Source of the DNA: JBBDYG01 sp040901765
GTDB taxonomy: Bacteria > Planctomycetota > Planctomycetia > Pirellulales > Lacipirellulaceae
Length of the DNA stretch: 64,000 nucleotides
Assembly (NCBI GenBank): GCA_040901765.1
Contig: JBBDYG010000099.1
Span: 18,697-82,696 of the forward strand
Reading direction: 5' to 3'
Shown: in pieces, positions 7,871 through 17,097 of the stretch
Position numbering within the stretch: the first letter of the stretch is position 1
Layout of the letters: the number at the start of each line of letters is the position of its first letter
Made by a program: the position numbers and the translations under genes
Notes under the pieces: model-generated
What the model was told of the DNA's origin: nothing
Database searches by the model: none
Seen by the model: only the letters and a program-made list of their open reading frames with translations

Positions 7871-9157
7871 ATGCGCGTTTCAGATCTTTGTTTGGCACTC
7901 ACTTTCTGGGTAGCCATTGCGTCAATCGCCCAAGCCGACATCCTCGGCGCGAGCTTCGGCCCGAACTTTGCCGATGGCAGCGTCCCGAGATTTGAGGACG
8001 ACGGCACACCGATTCCCGGCGCCGGCATACCCCAGTTCAGCGCCGGCATCGGCCTCCCCGGTGGGGTGACCATTGGCCCCGATGGCAATATCTATGTTGC
8101 CACTGTCGATGGCCAAACCGGTACCGGCGAAATTCTCTTCTTCGATGGCGACACGCTGGCCCCGCTTCCTTCGCCGCACGAGAATGGCCGCGACGGCCTG
8201 TTCGGCCCGATGCCCTTTAACCCGCCGGCCGAACCCGGCGGCGACCCCGTCGCCCCCTCGCCCGCACGCTTGAAGTTCGGTCCCGATGGCAACCTCTACG
8301 TGGCCGACATGGCGGGAAGCTCCGTGCGAATTTTCGACGGCGAGACGGGCGCATTGCAGCCCAATACAAATTTGAACGGCTTCTCTGGCCCCACCGGACT
8401 CACCTTCGGTCCCGACGGCGCGCTCTACGTCGGCAATTTCAACACGGCGAGCATCGACCGCGTGTTGGGCGGTGTCAAAACCACCTTCGTGGCCCAGGCC
8501 ACCAGCCCGATGTATACGCCCTCGTCGATGATCTTCCTCTCCACTGGCGACATGATCGTCGTCGATTTGATCGGCAATCAGCTTCTGAAATTCAATTCCA
8601 GCGGCGCGTATGTGCCAAGCTTCGACGAGGAGATGAACCCGGTGCCGTTCGCCGTGATTCCACCGGCGATTCCCAATCCGCTGCCCCCTGGCGCGAATTT
8701 CCCCACGAACAGCCCGTCCGACATCATGTTCGACGCCGATGGCAACTTGCTCGTGAGCGTGCTCGGCATCACCTATCCACCCTCCACGCCCGGGGCGATC
8801 CTGCGCTACGATCTCGAGGGCAAGTTGCTCGAAACGGTGGTGGAAGATGTGCTGGGCGTTACCTCACTCGCCTGGATTCCTGCCGAGGGTGCGATCCCCG
8901 GCGACTACAATTCCGACGGAAGCGTCAATCAGGCCGACTACACCAAGTGGCGAGGCGATTTCGGCAAGTGGGTCGCTAAGGGCGGCGGCGCCGACGGCAA
9001 CGGCGATGGCGTCGTGAACGCCGCCGACTACGCCGTGTGGCGCGATCATTACACGCCGGCCGTTGCCCTAGGAACCGCCGTACCCGAGCCGGCCGCCTTC
9101 GCGCTCGCACTGATGGCGCTCTTGGGATGGCATTTGGGAATCCGGCGAAAGGCGTAG
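7871..9157 (+). CDS. Secreted NHL/SMP-30-like beta-propeller protein with dockerin repeat and PEP-CTERM anchor
   Basis: 428 residues. Signal peptide about 1-22 (CLALTFWVAIASIAQA). Repeated blades carry GPDGNLYVAD-type motifs (about 65-325), as in NHL, gluconolactonase and Vgb proteins. Two calcium-binding dockerin-like loops follow (about 338-395; DYNSDGSVNQADY and DGNGDGVVNAADY). The end is a PEP-CTERM sorting signal (AVPEPAAFALALMALLGW, then RRKA) recognised by exosortase. It is probably exported and processed at the cell envelope. No catalytic residues are evident. It sits alone on its strand between ilvD and a DUF1559 gene. Confidence 0.82.
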   Translation: MRVSDLCLALTFWVAIASIAQADILGASFGPNFADGSVPRFEDDGTPIPGAGIPQFSAGIGLPGGVTIGPDGNIYVATVDGQTGTGEILFFDGDTLAPLPSPHENGRDGLFGPMPFNPPAEPGGDPVAPSPARLKFGPDGNLYVADMAGSSVRIFDGETGALQPNTNLNGFSGPTGLTFGPDGALYVGNFNTASIDRVLGGVKTTFVAQATSPMYTPSSMIFLSTGDMIVVDLIGNQLLKFNSSGAYVPSFDEEMNPVPFAVIPPAIPNPLPPGANFPTNSPSDIMFDADGNLLVSVLGITYPPSTPGAILRYDLEGKLLETVVEDVLGVTSLAWIPAEGAIPGDYNSDGSVNQADYTKWRGDFGKWVAKGGGADGNGDGVVNAADYAVWRDHYTPAVALGTAVPEPAAFALALMALLGWHLGIRRKA

Positions 9158-9166
9158 TGAAGAATT

Positions 9167-9244
9167 AACAGGAGATAGCAGAGGAAGCAGAGAGCGAAAC
9201 TACACGATATTCAATATTCTCTGCTCTCTCTGTTTCCTCCTGTT
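9167..9244. repeat. Heptamer-type hairpin between the PEP-CTERM and DUF1559 genes
   Basis: The left arm (9167-9194) reads AACAGGAGATAGCAGAGG and on; the right arm (about 9218-9244) is its reverse complement with a few mismatches. The loop is about 22 nt. It fills the gap after the upstream stop codon. Confidence 0.8.
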
Positions 9245-9286
9245 CATATTTTTGGACGCTTGGGAAGAGATGGCCTAGAACATATT

Positions 9287-10324
9287 ATGAATGCTCCTCG
9301 ATTGAATCGCACAGGCGAGCATTCTTCTATCTGCGCAATCTGTGTAATTCGTGGTTCTCACGGTCGTGGCTTCTCGCTTGTTGAACTCCTGGTAGTGATC
9401 GCCATCATCGGCGCGCTCGTCTCCTTGCTATTGCCGGCGGTGCAGGGGGCGCGGGAGACCGCACGCCGCTCCAGTTGCACCAACAACCTTCGGCAACTTG
9501 GCATCGCAACGGCCAATCACGTCGCGACCCTTGGCCACTTCCCTAGCGGCTCCGAAGCAAAGGCCCATCCCGGCGCACCAATTGCCCCGTGGACACTCTA
9601 CCGCTGGTCGGCGCTTGCGAAGCTTACGCCCTACATGGAACAATCGGCCACCCACGACATGTTGCGGCTCGACCTTCCCCTCTACGGATCGAACCTGCAA
9701 GTCACTCCTGAGAACGCCGATGCCGTCCGGCTCGTCGTCGGCGATTTTCTCTGCCCCAGCGACTTCGGCCGCGCGGTCTCCGACGACTTCGGCCCCACGA
9801 ACTACGCCGCGTGCGCCGGAAGCGGTGCCGGCGGAGGATCGCCTCGCAACACCGATGGAATTTTCGCGGTCAACTCGGCTACTCGCTCCGCCGAAATCAC
9901 TGACGGTTTGAGCAAGACCGCCCTCTTTTCCGAAAGCCTGTTGGGCGAAGTCCGCGGTTCCGACCATGACCCGCAAACGCAATACAAATTCGTTTTCACA
10001 GCACCGCTCACGGAGACCCTGTGCAGCAACACGATCCAGTGGAACGTCAGCGAACTTCGCGGATTTGCCTGGGTCAATGGCGAGTACCGCTGCGCGCTCT
10101 ACAACCACCGCCTCACGCCCAACGCCACCACCCCGGACTGCATGGGAGTCGCCATCAGCGGAGCCGTGAGCGTCCGCTACACCCCCTACGGCTGGCGCGC
10201 CCCCCGATCAAGTCACCCCGGCGGCGCCAACCTCCTCACCGCCGACGGCGCCGTGCAGTTCGTAAGCGATGATGTCGAACTAGCGACGTGGCGGGCATTG
10301 GCAACGATGCAAGGCGGAGAGTAA
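9287..10324 (+). CDS. DUF1559 prepilin-like protein
   Basis: 345 residues from the ATG at 9287 (an upstream TTG at 9260 is less likely). The type IV prepilin signal is GFSLVELLVVIAIIGALVSLLLPA with Glu at +5 after the cleavage Gly, followed by the usual ARETARRSSCTNNLRQLG. The C-terminus has the H-x-G-G DUF1559 end motif (SHPGGANLLTADGAVQFV). DUF1559 proteins are hugely expanded in planctomycetes and are thought to be pseudopilin-like surface fibres assembled by the type II secretion or pilus machinery. The leader before GFSLVE is long (about 28 residues), and its SICAICVIRG may be repeat-derived. Confidence 0.9.
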   Translation: MNAPRLNRTGEHSSICAICVIRGSHGRGFSLVELLVVIAIIGALVSLLLPAVQGARETARRSSCTNNLRQLGIATANHVATLGHFPSGSEAKAHPGAPIAPWTLYRWSALAKLTPYMEQSATHDMLRLDLPLYGSNLQVTPENADAVRLVVGDFLCPSDFGRAVSDDFGPTNYAACAGSGAGGGSPRNTDGIFAVNSATRSAEITDGLSKTALFSESLLGEVRGSDHDPQTQYKFVFTAPLTETLCSNTIQWNVSELRGFAWVNGEYRCALYNHRLTPNATTPDCMGVAISGAVSVRYTPYGWRAPRSSHPGGANLLTADGAVQFVSDDVELATWRALATMQGGE

Positions 10325-10375
10325 GTGAGCGCCGCAATGGCCGAAAACTTCCCAAGGATACAAGGATAACGGACA

Positions 10376-10840
10376 ATGGGACATCGTCTCCCGGAAGGCC
10401 GAATCATTCCTCGCCTGCCTCGCGCGCGGTCAAGATATCAATTCCGACTCAAGACCTTTCTGATTGCCGCCATATTAGCGGGACCCGTTCTGGCGGTTGT
10501 CATACAAGCTGGGCCGCATTTTTTGGCCCCGGCAGATCGAGTGCCACTCGCCAAATTGATCGCCACCGGGGCGGTTGCGTTTATCGTGATTCCGGTCCTG
10601 TTTGCCAATATCCGCCCGGGTTTTGGGCTCTTCTCCGCATTTCTCCTGACACTGTTTACTCTTCATGCCTGGAGCACAGCGTACTTCCATTTTGCCAGTC
10701 TCGCGACGGGCGGCGCTATTGGCCCGAATGGCCCACAAGTCGGGTGGGCCATGGGAGCGCTTGAACTGGCCTGCGTCCTCACGGCAATGCTCGTGGGCAC
10801 CGTCGCAGGCTCACTGGTATCGCTGTTCAGTCGCGATTAA
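10376..10840 (+). CDS. Small integral membrane protein of unknown function
   Basis: 154 residues with about four hydrophobic segments: FLIAAILAGPVLAVVIQA, LIATGAVAFIVIPVLFA, LFSAFLLTLFTLHAW and ACVLTAMLVGTVAGSLVSL. The N-terminal YQFRLKTFLIAAILAG resembles the QFSLRTLL(I/V) start common in small planctomycete membrane proteins. It follows the DUF1559 gene by 51 bp on the same strand, so co-transcription is possible. No catalytic motif is visible. Confidence 0.7.
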   Translation: MGHRLPEGRIIPRLPRARSRYQFRLKTFLIAAILAGPVLAVVIQAGPHFLAPADRVPLAKLIATGAVAFIVIPVLFANIRPGFGLFSAFLLTLFTLHAWSTAYFHFASLATGGAIGPNGPQVGWAMGALELACVLTAMLVGTVAGSLVSLFSRD

Positions 10841-11051
10841 ACTCGCAACTCTGCTTCTGGATGATACGTCCCGCGAGCGAAACCACTCTCCAACGGCGCC
10901 CGACACGCTCCGCGCCCCCAAGACAGCGGTGCGGCTGTTACCACGTTCCGACGCATTCGCTCCGAATCAACCAATGCCTTCCGTCGTACTGCGGCCGACA
11001 TTGCTAGCACTCCCGAACTGGTGCAGACTTCCTCCAGCCCGCTCACCTAGA

Positions 11052-13076
11052 ATGCCGCCGCGAAGGTTCGGCATTTCAATCTACCGGGTGAGCGTTTTGC
11101 GAAAGTTAGTTAAGCACACTTTGGCCCTGCTGTGTCTCTCGGGAACGTACTGCGCGTCGGCACAGGCCTACCTGCTCAGCACGGCTTGGCCGCAATCCGG
11201 TTCCGGTGCGCCCGTCATTCTTTCGTACAGTTATTCCAACCTGTTCGACGGCGGAATGCACAACCTGAATCAGCCACAACTTACGGGGGCCGTCGTCGAG
11301 GGGCTGGCTCTCTGGTCTGCCGTCGCCCCGCTTCATTTTGTGGAACAAAACGACGGCGGTCCCGTGCCCATCGAGGCAGCGGTACCGTATTCCGGCGTGA
11401 ATCTCCCTTACATTCGCTTGGGGCACCACCCGTTCACCGACAACACGCTCGCCCACGCTTACTTTCCAGCATCGCTCACCAACGGTCTGGGTGGAGACGT
11501 CCATTTTAGATCCGATGTGCCGTGGAACGTGAAGACCGGCTGGGTCCAAGGCCAATATCGCTACGACATTTTAGAAACGGCCACGCACGAGATCGGCCAC
11601 GCCCTTGGACTCGACCACGAGGACGACGTGACTTCGATCATGAACTCCTATCACGGGGCTGAGTTCAACGGGTTGACCAGCGGCTTCCTCCACGCCGACG
11701 ACGTTGGCGGCATCCAGGCGCAATACGGGGCGGGCTTTGGCTACGTCCGCGGACTCAACGGACGCCTGTATCTCAGCGGCACACAAGGCGCTAATTCGAT
11801 CGATGTCCGCGCTATCGCCGGCACGATCTACGGCAGTTCCTCCGGATTTGGCTCCTTTACCCGCGCCGACGACATCACGTCGCTTGAAATCAACGCCCGC
11901 GATGGTAGCGATGTGATCTATCTCAATGGACTCACCGCCGCGGTGACCGATGTCCAATTACTGTATGGCGCGGTCTCCGTGGAGTCGGGCATCGTCACCC
12001 ACGGTGGGAGCACCTCGAATGTCGAGGACTACCACTGGTCCAACAGCACCATTAAGCTCACGGGCGGAACACTGGAAGCGCGGGCGGGGTTTGGCGGCAC
12101 ACTGGCCGGAAACTCCCAGTTTATTCAAACCGGAGGAAAGCACCTCACTCGAGACGGCCTGACGATCGGCCGCAATTTCGGCCATTCCACCTACGAGATG
12201 CGCGGTGGCGAGTTAAACACTCGGCTTACCATCGGGCAAAACGCCCAGGGAACTTTTCGCCATGTCGCGGGGACTGTCCTAAGTGGCGACATCACGCTGG
12301 CCGCCAATCCTGGCTCGGTCGGAACCTACTATCTCGAAGGCGGCATCCTCGACCTGCAAGACAACGACATTGTCTTCGGAGCAGGCGACGGTCGCTTCGA
12401 GTTTACCGGCGGAACGCTCCGGAATGTCACCCAGTTCGCCGGCGATCTCGACCAGCGCGGGGGGCTCCTGGCGACTGGAAAACAGTCAGGACTGTCGCAT
12501 TTACAGCCACTTGGACTGATGACCGTCAGCGGAGATTACACGCTCCACCCCGGTGCGACGTTACAGCTCGACATTTCCGGAGCACAAGATCACTTAGGCC
12601 GCTGGAACGACTTGTACGAAATCACCGGCTCGGCAACGCTCGACGGCAATCTGCAAGTGTCGTTTATCAACAACTACACGCCCGAACCGGGCGATTCGTT
12701 CAGTTTTCTCACCGCGGCTGACGGCATTTCAGGCGCCTTCGCTGCATTGAATCTGCCGGCCCTTGCAAGCGGATTGGATTGGGAGCTTAGATTAACCGGA
12801 ACCGCCGCCCTGCTGAGCATCGTTCACGAACCGATGCCCGGTGACTTTAACCGCGATGGAGTCGTCAGCGCCGCCGACTACACCGTCTGGCGCGACACGC
12901 TGGGACAGACCGGCGCGGGTTATACGGTATGGCAAGCCAATTTCGGCGCGACCGTCGGTGGCGCCGGAGCACGATTCGACCACCACGGCGTGCCCGAACC
13001 GTCGTCGATGGTCTTTGTTCTGATCGCTAGTGCTGCCGCGGTGAGTTTCTTGCGACGGAGTGAAGGTAAGTTATAG
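11052..13076 (+). CDS. Secreted matrixin-type (M10) zinc metalloprotease with beta-repeat region, dockerin repeat and PEP-CTERM anchor
   Basis: 674 residues from the ATG at 11052; a GTG at 11088 (MSVLRKLVKHTLALLC) is an equally good start that puts the signal peptide at the N-terminus. The protease domain ends in HEIGHALGLDHE (first His about residue 179), the HExxHxxGxxH zinc site, followed by a Met-turn (IMNSYHG). The middle has autotransporter-like GG(T/E)L beta-strand repeats, then a dockerin-like segment (DFNRDGVVSAADYTVWRD) and a PEP-CTERM tail (VPEPSSMVFVLIASAAAV). It is predicted to be an exported, anchored protease. The longer upstream frame runs through non-coding sequence. Confidence 0.82.
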   Translation: MPPRRFGISIYRVSVLRKLVKHTLALLCLSGTYCASAQAYLLSTAWPQSGSGAPVILSYSYSNLFDGGMHNLNQPQLTGAVVEGLALWSAVAPLHFVEQNDGGPVPIEAAVPYSGVNLPYIRLGHHPFTDNTLAHAYFPASLTNGLGGDVHFRSDVPWNVKTGWVQGQYRYDILETATHEIGHALGLDHEDDVTSIMNSYHGAEFNGLTSGFLHADDVGGIQAQYGAGFGYVRGLNGRLYLSGTQGANSIDVRAIAGTIYGSSSGFGSFTRADDITSLEINARDGSDVIYLNGLTAAVTDVQLLYGAVSVESGIVTHGGSTSNVEDYHWSNSTIKLTGGTLEARAGFGGTLAGNSQFIQTGGKHLTRDGLTIGRNFGHSTYEMRGGELNTRLTIGQNAQGTFRHVAGTVLSGDITLAANPGSVGTYYLEGGILDLQDNDIVFGAGDGRFEFTGGTLRNVTQFAGDLDQRGGLLATGKQSGLSHLQPLGLMTVSGDYTLHPGATLQLDISGAQDHLGRWNDLYEITGSATLDGNLQVSFINNYTPEPGDSFSFLTAADGISGAFAALNLPALASGLDWELRLTGTAALLSIVHEPMPGDFNRDGVVSAADYTVWRDTLGQTGAGYTVWQANFGATVGGAGARFDHHGVPEPSSMVFVLIASAAAVSFLRRSEGKL

Positions 13077-13136
13077 CAGACGGCGAGGCGATGTTTCTGG
13101 CTGAACGCGGACGATTCCGACTTATGGCGCGCGCTC

Positions 13137-13823
13137 TTAGTATTTAGCACTCGGCGGCCTTGGCGGCTCTACCTTTGATTCTGCCGAAGTAATAATCACT
13201 CGGTCCCCAGGCAACAGGCCATAGTTCGTAGCTAAATCGCCGCGAAGAATCAGTCCCTTCAGATCGACCTCTTGTCGAATTGATTGGTTTTTGTGGTATG
13301 GAGGCCGCGCCACGTGAACGGCATCTTCGATGTTGCCTGTCTTCGCAGCGAAAACGGCTTGTAGGACGGTTGATTCGCGCGACCATGGCAAAGGCGTGAT
13401 TGTGTCGCCGGCGCCGTGCGACTTCACGATGACGTACACTTTCTTGCTATTGTATCCGGCAATCTCAACCTCTACTTGAGGAGTTTCTAGCTTGTCTGCC
13501 AGCCGCTTCTCGATCGCGTCCGTCGCTTCTTCAACAGTCAACCCCGCCAAATAAACGCGGCCGAACGTATTGAGATTGACGTTGCCGTCCGGACCTACTT
13601 GGTAAGTCTGCTCAATGCCCGCGTCGCGCTCATCGGACCGAATCGAAATCTTCAACGTATCTGGCGGCTCAATGCGGTAGGGCAAAGCGCGGGCAGTCGC
13701 TACATCCCGTGCCCAATCCGCCGCGGGCAATTCATCCGGCTCCTCCGCCAGCGCCGACTCGTTGCAGAATGCTTGAACTGTGGCGAGAGTCAGCAACATT
13801 AGCAGGATAGAAGATGTCTTCAC
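13137..13823 (-). CDS. Polysaccharide export protein (Wza-like, Poly_export/SLBB)
   Basis: The start is a GTG at 13823, set by a GAGGAG ribosome site 9 nt upstream; this gives 228 residues beginning with a signal peptide (VKTSSILLMLLTLATVQAF). The Poly_export domain follows (YRIEPPDTLKISI, then QVGPDGNVNLNTFGRVYLAGLTVEEATDAIEKRL). An SLBB-like domain follows (KVYVIVKSHGAGDTITPLPW) and ends in GLLPGDRVIIT. Family members form the outer-membrane channel for exopolysaccharide. This one is shorter than Wza (about 380), so it could be an accessory member. No polymerase or kinase gene is beside it. Confidence 0.82.
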   Translation of the reverse strand: MKTSSILLMLLTLATVQAFCNESALAEEPDELPAADWARDVATARALPYRIEPPDTLKISIRSDERDAGIEQTYQVGPDGNVNLNTFGRVYLAGLTVEEATDAIEKRLADKLETPQVEVEIAGYNSKKVYVIVKSHGAGDTITPLPWSRESTVLQAVFAAKTGNIEDAVHVARPPYHKNQSIRQEVDLKGLILRGDLATNYGLLPGDRVIITSAESKVEPPRPPSAKY

Positions 13824-13973
13824 GTGAGAAAGCTCCTCGTTACGTGATTGACCGAGCCAGCAACATTTGGAAGTGTATCTCGGCCTCGCCATGTGAGTAA
13901 ATACAGATTGCGGCACGTACGCGACGCTAGCAGTTAGCGGCCGGCGCGGAATCGATTGAACACTGCGCTAATT

Positions 13974-14300
13974 TCACCCCGCCATCACCTGCACCCGCCC
14001 GCGCGCTCTCGGCTTCGGTCGAGAAACGGTGATTCGCACGTCGCAGCCCAGCGCGTTGAGGAACCGGAACAGCCGATCGGTAGAAAAACCGTCGAGCCGG
14101 CCGTTAAGCAGCGCGGAGACTTTCGGCTGGCTGATGCCGAGCAGCTTGCTCGTCGCGGCCTGGGTCAATCGACGTCGGCGAATGATTTTAAAGATTTGAG
14201 CGGCTAGCTCGGCCTTTGCCAAATATTCCTCCGGATTGGGAATCCTAAGATCGGCGAACACGTTGCCGCTGCTGTGGTAGATTTCAGTTTTCTTCGTCAT
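13974..14300 (-). CDS. XRE-family helix-turn-helix regulator (HigA-like, second half of a TA-type pair)
   Basis: 108 residues. The helix-turn-helix RLTQAATSKLLGISQPKVSALLNGR is the XRE type, followed by FSTDRLFRFLNALGCDVRITV, the hallmark of the HigA-like antitoxins paired with RelE/HigB or Gp49 toxins. No toxin ORF is visible immediately upstream (14301-14435), so it may be solitary. A 7-bp palindrome at 14379-14396, about 80 bp before the start, could be its operator. The basic tail (RPKPRARGR) is unusual for an antitoxin. Confidence 0.8.
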   Translation of the reverse strand: MTKKTEIYHSSGNVFADLRIPNPEEYLAKAELAAQIFKIIRRRRLTQAATSKLLGISQPKVSALLNGRLDGFSTDRLFRFLNALGCDVRITVSRPKPRARGRVQVMAG

Positions 14301-14378
14301 GACTTCCTGTTTCCATAAAGTCGTTCATACTCGCTCACGGCCACTTCGGTTTTTCAGGTTGCTCCCGCACCATGGAAG

Positions 14379-14396
14379 TATCCCATTTCTGGGATA
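14379..14396. promoter_or_regulatory. Candidate operator palindrome upstream of the XRE gene
   Basis: TATCCCA, a 4-nt spacer and TGGGATA form a perfect 7-bp inverted repeat in the 135-bp gap upstream of the XRE regulator. Autoregulatory operators of this class are short palindromes near the promoter; the assignment is by position only. Confidence 0.4.
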
Positions 14397-14435
14397 GTTC
14401 GTCGAGCCGCGATTGCTCACATTTTCAATGTTGCG

Positions 14436-15218
14436 TCATCCACCCGGCGCGATCTTCCGCCCGCGAAACAGCTCCACCGCCGACCCTTCCGCCAGAAACG
14501 CCGATTGCGGTTCGGGAGTGAAAAACTCGGCGAACTGCGGGCCGTAGAGTTTTGCAACGTCGCAGTCGAAGTGGGCGGTGGTCGCGGTGCGCACGCGCCA
14601 CGAAGGGTGGGCGACGCGGTATTCCTTCGTCGAGCCGTCGCGCTGGGCGCTGTAGCCCCAATAGTGCTCGGCGATGAACTCTTCGAGCGTGCCTGCCCGC
14701 AGAGTTTGCATCGGTCCAACTGCCGTTACGCCCAGCGAATGTTCACGGCCAGCAAGCCGCCATGCATAATGCGCCTCGGCATGACCATCGCTGGCGTGAA
14801 CGCGATGCCACATCCGCGCCGTGCGATAGTTTTCCTGGTAGCACCACCGGGCAATGGCGGCAATCGCGGGCAGGCGAACCAACTCCCGAATAAAGACGAC
14901 GCCGCGCCGCCAGCCCTCGGGCGCGCGACGACGGACGTAGAACCGCAGGTTCACTTCCTCGAAGTTCCGGTGAAACGGAATCGCCCAACCGCGGACGCGC
15001 GTGTCGATGAACAGAAAGCCCACCATGCTTGCGTAGGTGATGCCGTTCCACCGATCAAGCTCCGTCCCTGCCGGAACATAAGGTGCCAGCACGGCGGCGT
15101 CGATCTCGTAATTGAGCATCGCCAGATGCCGCCACTGCGCCGTCAGAAACGGCCGCTCGCAGCGAACCACGCTTGCTGTTTTCGCGACGGGTTGACAATC
15201 GACGAGGGTGGAAGACAC
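14436..15218 (-). CDS. DUF2071 (YqjF-like) family protein
   Basis: 260 residues matching the DUF2071 pattern: FLTAQWRHLAMLNYEID and LAPYVPAGTELDRWNG at the N-terminus, ASMVGFLFIDTRV, NFEEVNLRFYVRR, GVVFIRELVRLPA, and FIAEHYWGYSAQRDG near the C-terminus. The family has an acetoacetate-decarboxylase-like fold and no firm function. It is divergent from the HAD phosphatase, with a repeat array in the gap. The start ATG at 15218 fits the family length. Confidence 0.85.
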   Translation of the reverse strand: MSSTLVDCQPVAKTASVVRCERPFLTAQWRHLAMLNYEIDAAVLAPYVPAGTELDRWNGITYASMVGFLFIDTRVRGWAIPFHRNFEEVNLRFYVRRRAPEGWRRGVVFIRELVRLPAIAAIARWCYQENYRTARMWHRVHASDGHAEAHYAWRLAGREHSLGVTAVGPMQTLRAGTLEEFIAEHYWGYSAQRDGSTKEYRVAHPSWRVRTATTAHFDCDVAKLYGPQFAEFFTPEPQSAFLAEGSAVELFRGRKIAPGG

Positions 15219-15310
15219 GCTTACGACTCCTGGTGCGTGTGGCGAAACGATAACCTATGATCCTAACCGCAATCGCAGAAGCGGTGTAACACTCCGCGTT
15301 GCGGCTAACC

Positions 15311-15340
15311 AAATCCCAAATCCCAAATCCCAAATTTCTT
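15311..15340. repeat. Single heptamer arm (AAATCCC) abutting the HAD start codon
   Basis: Three perfect tandem copies of AAATCCC and a partial fourth end one base before the ATG at 15342. No inverted partner is seen nearby. A near-identical CGAAATC array is inside the gene at 53778 (54255-54294). Confidence 0.8.
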
Positions 15341-15341
15341 C

Positions 15342-15971
15342 ATGCCTCCACGTTTTCTCTACTTCGACCTGGGCAACGTGCTGCTCACGTTCTGCCACGA
15401 ACGAATGTGCCGGCAGATGGCCGAGGTCGCCGGCGTGACGCCGGAAGAGATTGCGCAGACCATTCTACCGACCGCCGGCCGCGGTGATTTGCAGTGGCGG
15501 CTCGAATCGGGCGCAATCACCGCCGATGAGTACTACGATGTTCTCTGCGAGGCGCTGGGCAAGTGCCCGCCGCGAGAGAAATTGTCGCGGGCTGCGTGCG
15601 ACATCTTCGACGTAATCCCCGAGACACGGCTACTTGTCGAGCGACTCGCCGCGGCTGGAAACCGGATGGCGATACTTTCCAACACGAATCTCGTCCACTG
15701 GCAGTTCGTGACGGATGGCAGATATCCACACCTCAACGAGTGCTTTCTACCGCCGCTCTTGAGTTGCGAGGTGGGTGTGATGAAACCCGATCGCCGGATT
15801 TACGAAGTTGCCACCGAGCGGACGGGGGTGACGCCCTCGGAGGTGTTCTTTGTAGACGACCGGCCGGACAACGTCGCCGGAGCTATCGCCGCGGGAATCG
15901 ATGCCGTACAGTTCACGACGCCCGAGCAACTTGTGACAGACCTGCGAAAGCGCGGCGTGCCGGGCGCGTAG
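15342..15971 (+). CDS. HAD-superfamily phosphatase (YihX-like)
   Basis: 209 residues. Motif I is FDLGNVLL, in which the usual DxD second Asp is replaced by Asn, as in YihX-type sugar phosphatases. Motif II is ILSNTN, the lysine is in VMKPDRRIYE, and motif III is FFVDDRPDNVAGA. The helical cap lies between about residues 20 and 90. It likely dephosphorylates a small sugar phosphate in the cytoplasm. It precedes waaF on the same strand, but the gap holds a GC-rich hairpin, so coupling is uncertain. Confidence 0.85.
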   Translation: MPPRFLYFDLGNVLLTFCHERMCRQMAEVAGVTPEEIAQTILPTAGRGDLQWRLESGAITADEYYDVLCEALGKCPPREKLSRAACDIFDVIPETRLLVERLAAAGNRMAILSNTNLVHWQFVTDGRYPHLNECFLPPLLSCEVGVMKPDRRIYEVATERTGVTPSEVFFVDDRPDNVAGAIAAGIDAVQFTTPEQLVTDLRKRGVPGA

Positions 15972-15974
15972 CAA

Positions 15975-16002
15975 GCGCCGTTGGCGAGGACGCCACGGCT
16001 CA
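15975..16002. repeat. GC-rich hairpin of the GCGAGGACGCC family
   Basis: GCCGTTGGCG, an AGGA-type loop and CGCCACGGC form a stem just after the HAD stop codon. The core GCGAGGACGCC is found again at 21461 and 41984, and as a variant inside a gene at 54208. Confidence 0.65.
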
Positions 16003-16035
16003 CCAACTTCGGCTTTCCGCTTTTTTTATTTCCCA

Positions 16036-17097
16036 ATGCGCATCGGAGTGTTCTTACCGAATTGGATCGGCGACGTGGTAATGGCCACGCCGGCGTTACG
16101 CGCGCTGCGCAGACTCGCGGGGGACGAGGGCCGGCTTGTTGGCATCATGCGACCCTACGTTGCCGAGGTACTAGCCGGTACGACGTGGCTCGATGATGCC
16201 ATACTCTACAAGCCCAAAGCGGTCGAACCAGCGCATCGGTGGTCGGTCGCGCGAAAAAAACTGCGTTGCGAGCAACTCGACGTGGCGGTGCTCTTAACGA
16301 ACTCGCTCCGCACCGGTTGGATGGCTTGGCGGAGCGGGGCGCGAGAGCGAATTGGTTTTGCACGCGACATGCGGCGCTGGCTGCTCACGAAGCGATTGCC
16401 GCTGCGGCGAATCGGCCGCCGGCAATTAGACGTTTCGCCGATTGAGGGCTACCTCAAGCTGGCGGCGGCGGCGGGATGTTCGGAAGAAACGCCGCGACTG
16501 GAGCTTGCCACCACACCCGCCGATGAAGCAGCCGCCGACGAGGTCTGGCAACATTTGGGCATCGACTCCGAGGAACGCCCGATCGTCTTCAATCCGGGCG
16601 GCGGATACGGCCCTTCCAAATGGTGGCCGCCGGAATACTTTGCGTCGCTCGCGCAGCGCTTGAGCGGCGATTTCGGCTGCCGGGTCATCGTCAACTGCGG
16701 TCCCACGGAGCGCGAGCTGGCCAGGCACGTCGTCGCGCTGGCCGGAACGCCTGAGGTATCGAGCCTTGCCGACTTCGACGTTCCCCTTGGACTTTCCAAG
16801 GCGGTCATCAAACGTTCGCGGTTGCTGGTGACGACCGACAGCGGTCCGCGTTTCTTCGGCGTGGCGTTCGATCGGCCGGTGGTCAGCCTGTTCGGCCCAA
16901 CCAGCCCCGCCGCAACTCCCACCTACTACGATCGCGAAACCACGCTCAGCCTGTCGCTCGATTGCCAACCCTGCATGGAGCGCGAGTGCCCGCTCGTGCA
17001 TCACAACTGCATGCGCGAGTTGTCGGTCGAGCAAGTTTATACGGCGGCAGTGCGGTATTTAGAAGGTGATGTCAAACTTCAAATGCGACAACTTTGA
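16036..17097 (+). CDS. waaF: ADP-heptose:LPS heptosyltransferase II
   Basis: 353 residues, GT9 family. It opens with MRIGVFLPNWIGDVVMATPALRALR, the donor-site start of WaaF, and has the nucleotide-binding NPGGGYGPSKWWP and the late motifs TTDSGPRFFGVAF and SLFGPTSPAATPTY. WaaF adds the second heptose to the lipopolysaccharide inner core on the cytoplasmic face, implying a Gram-negative type envelope. The last codons (VKLQMRQL and stop) are the left arm of an inverted repeat. Confidence 0.9.
   Translation: MRIGVFLPNWIGDVVMATPALRALRRLAGDEGRLVGIMRPYVAEVLAGTTWLDDAILYKPKAVEPAHRWSVARKKLRCEQLDVAVLLTNSLRTGWMAWRSGARERIGFARDMRRWLLTKRLPLRRIGRRQLDVSPIEGYLKLAAAAGCSEETPRLELATTPADEAAADEVWQHLGIDSEERPIVFNPGGGYGPSKWWPPEYFASLAQRLSGDFGCRVIVNCGPTERELARHVVALAGTPEVSSLADFDVPLGLSKAVIKRSRLLVTTDSGPRFFGVAFDRPVVSLFGPTSPAATPTYYDRETTLSLSLDCQPCMERECPLVHHNCMRELSVEQVYTAAVRYLEGDVKLQMRQL

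Noticed and set aside
10665..11051. Upstream extension of the metalloprotease frame
   Set aside because: It overlaps the membrane-protein gene at 10376 and gives no signal peptide.
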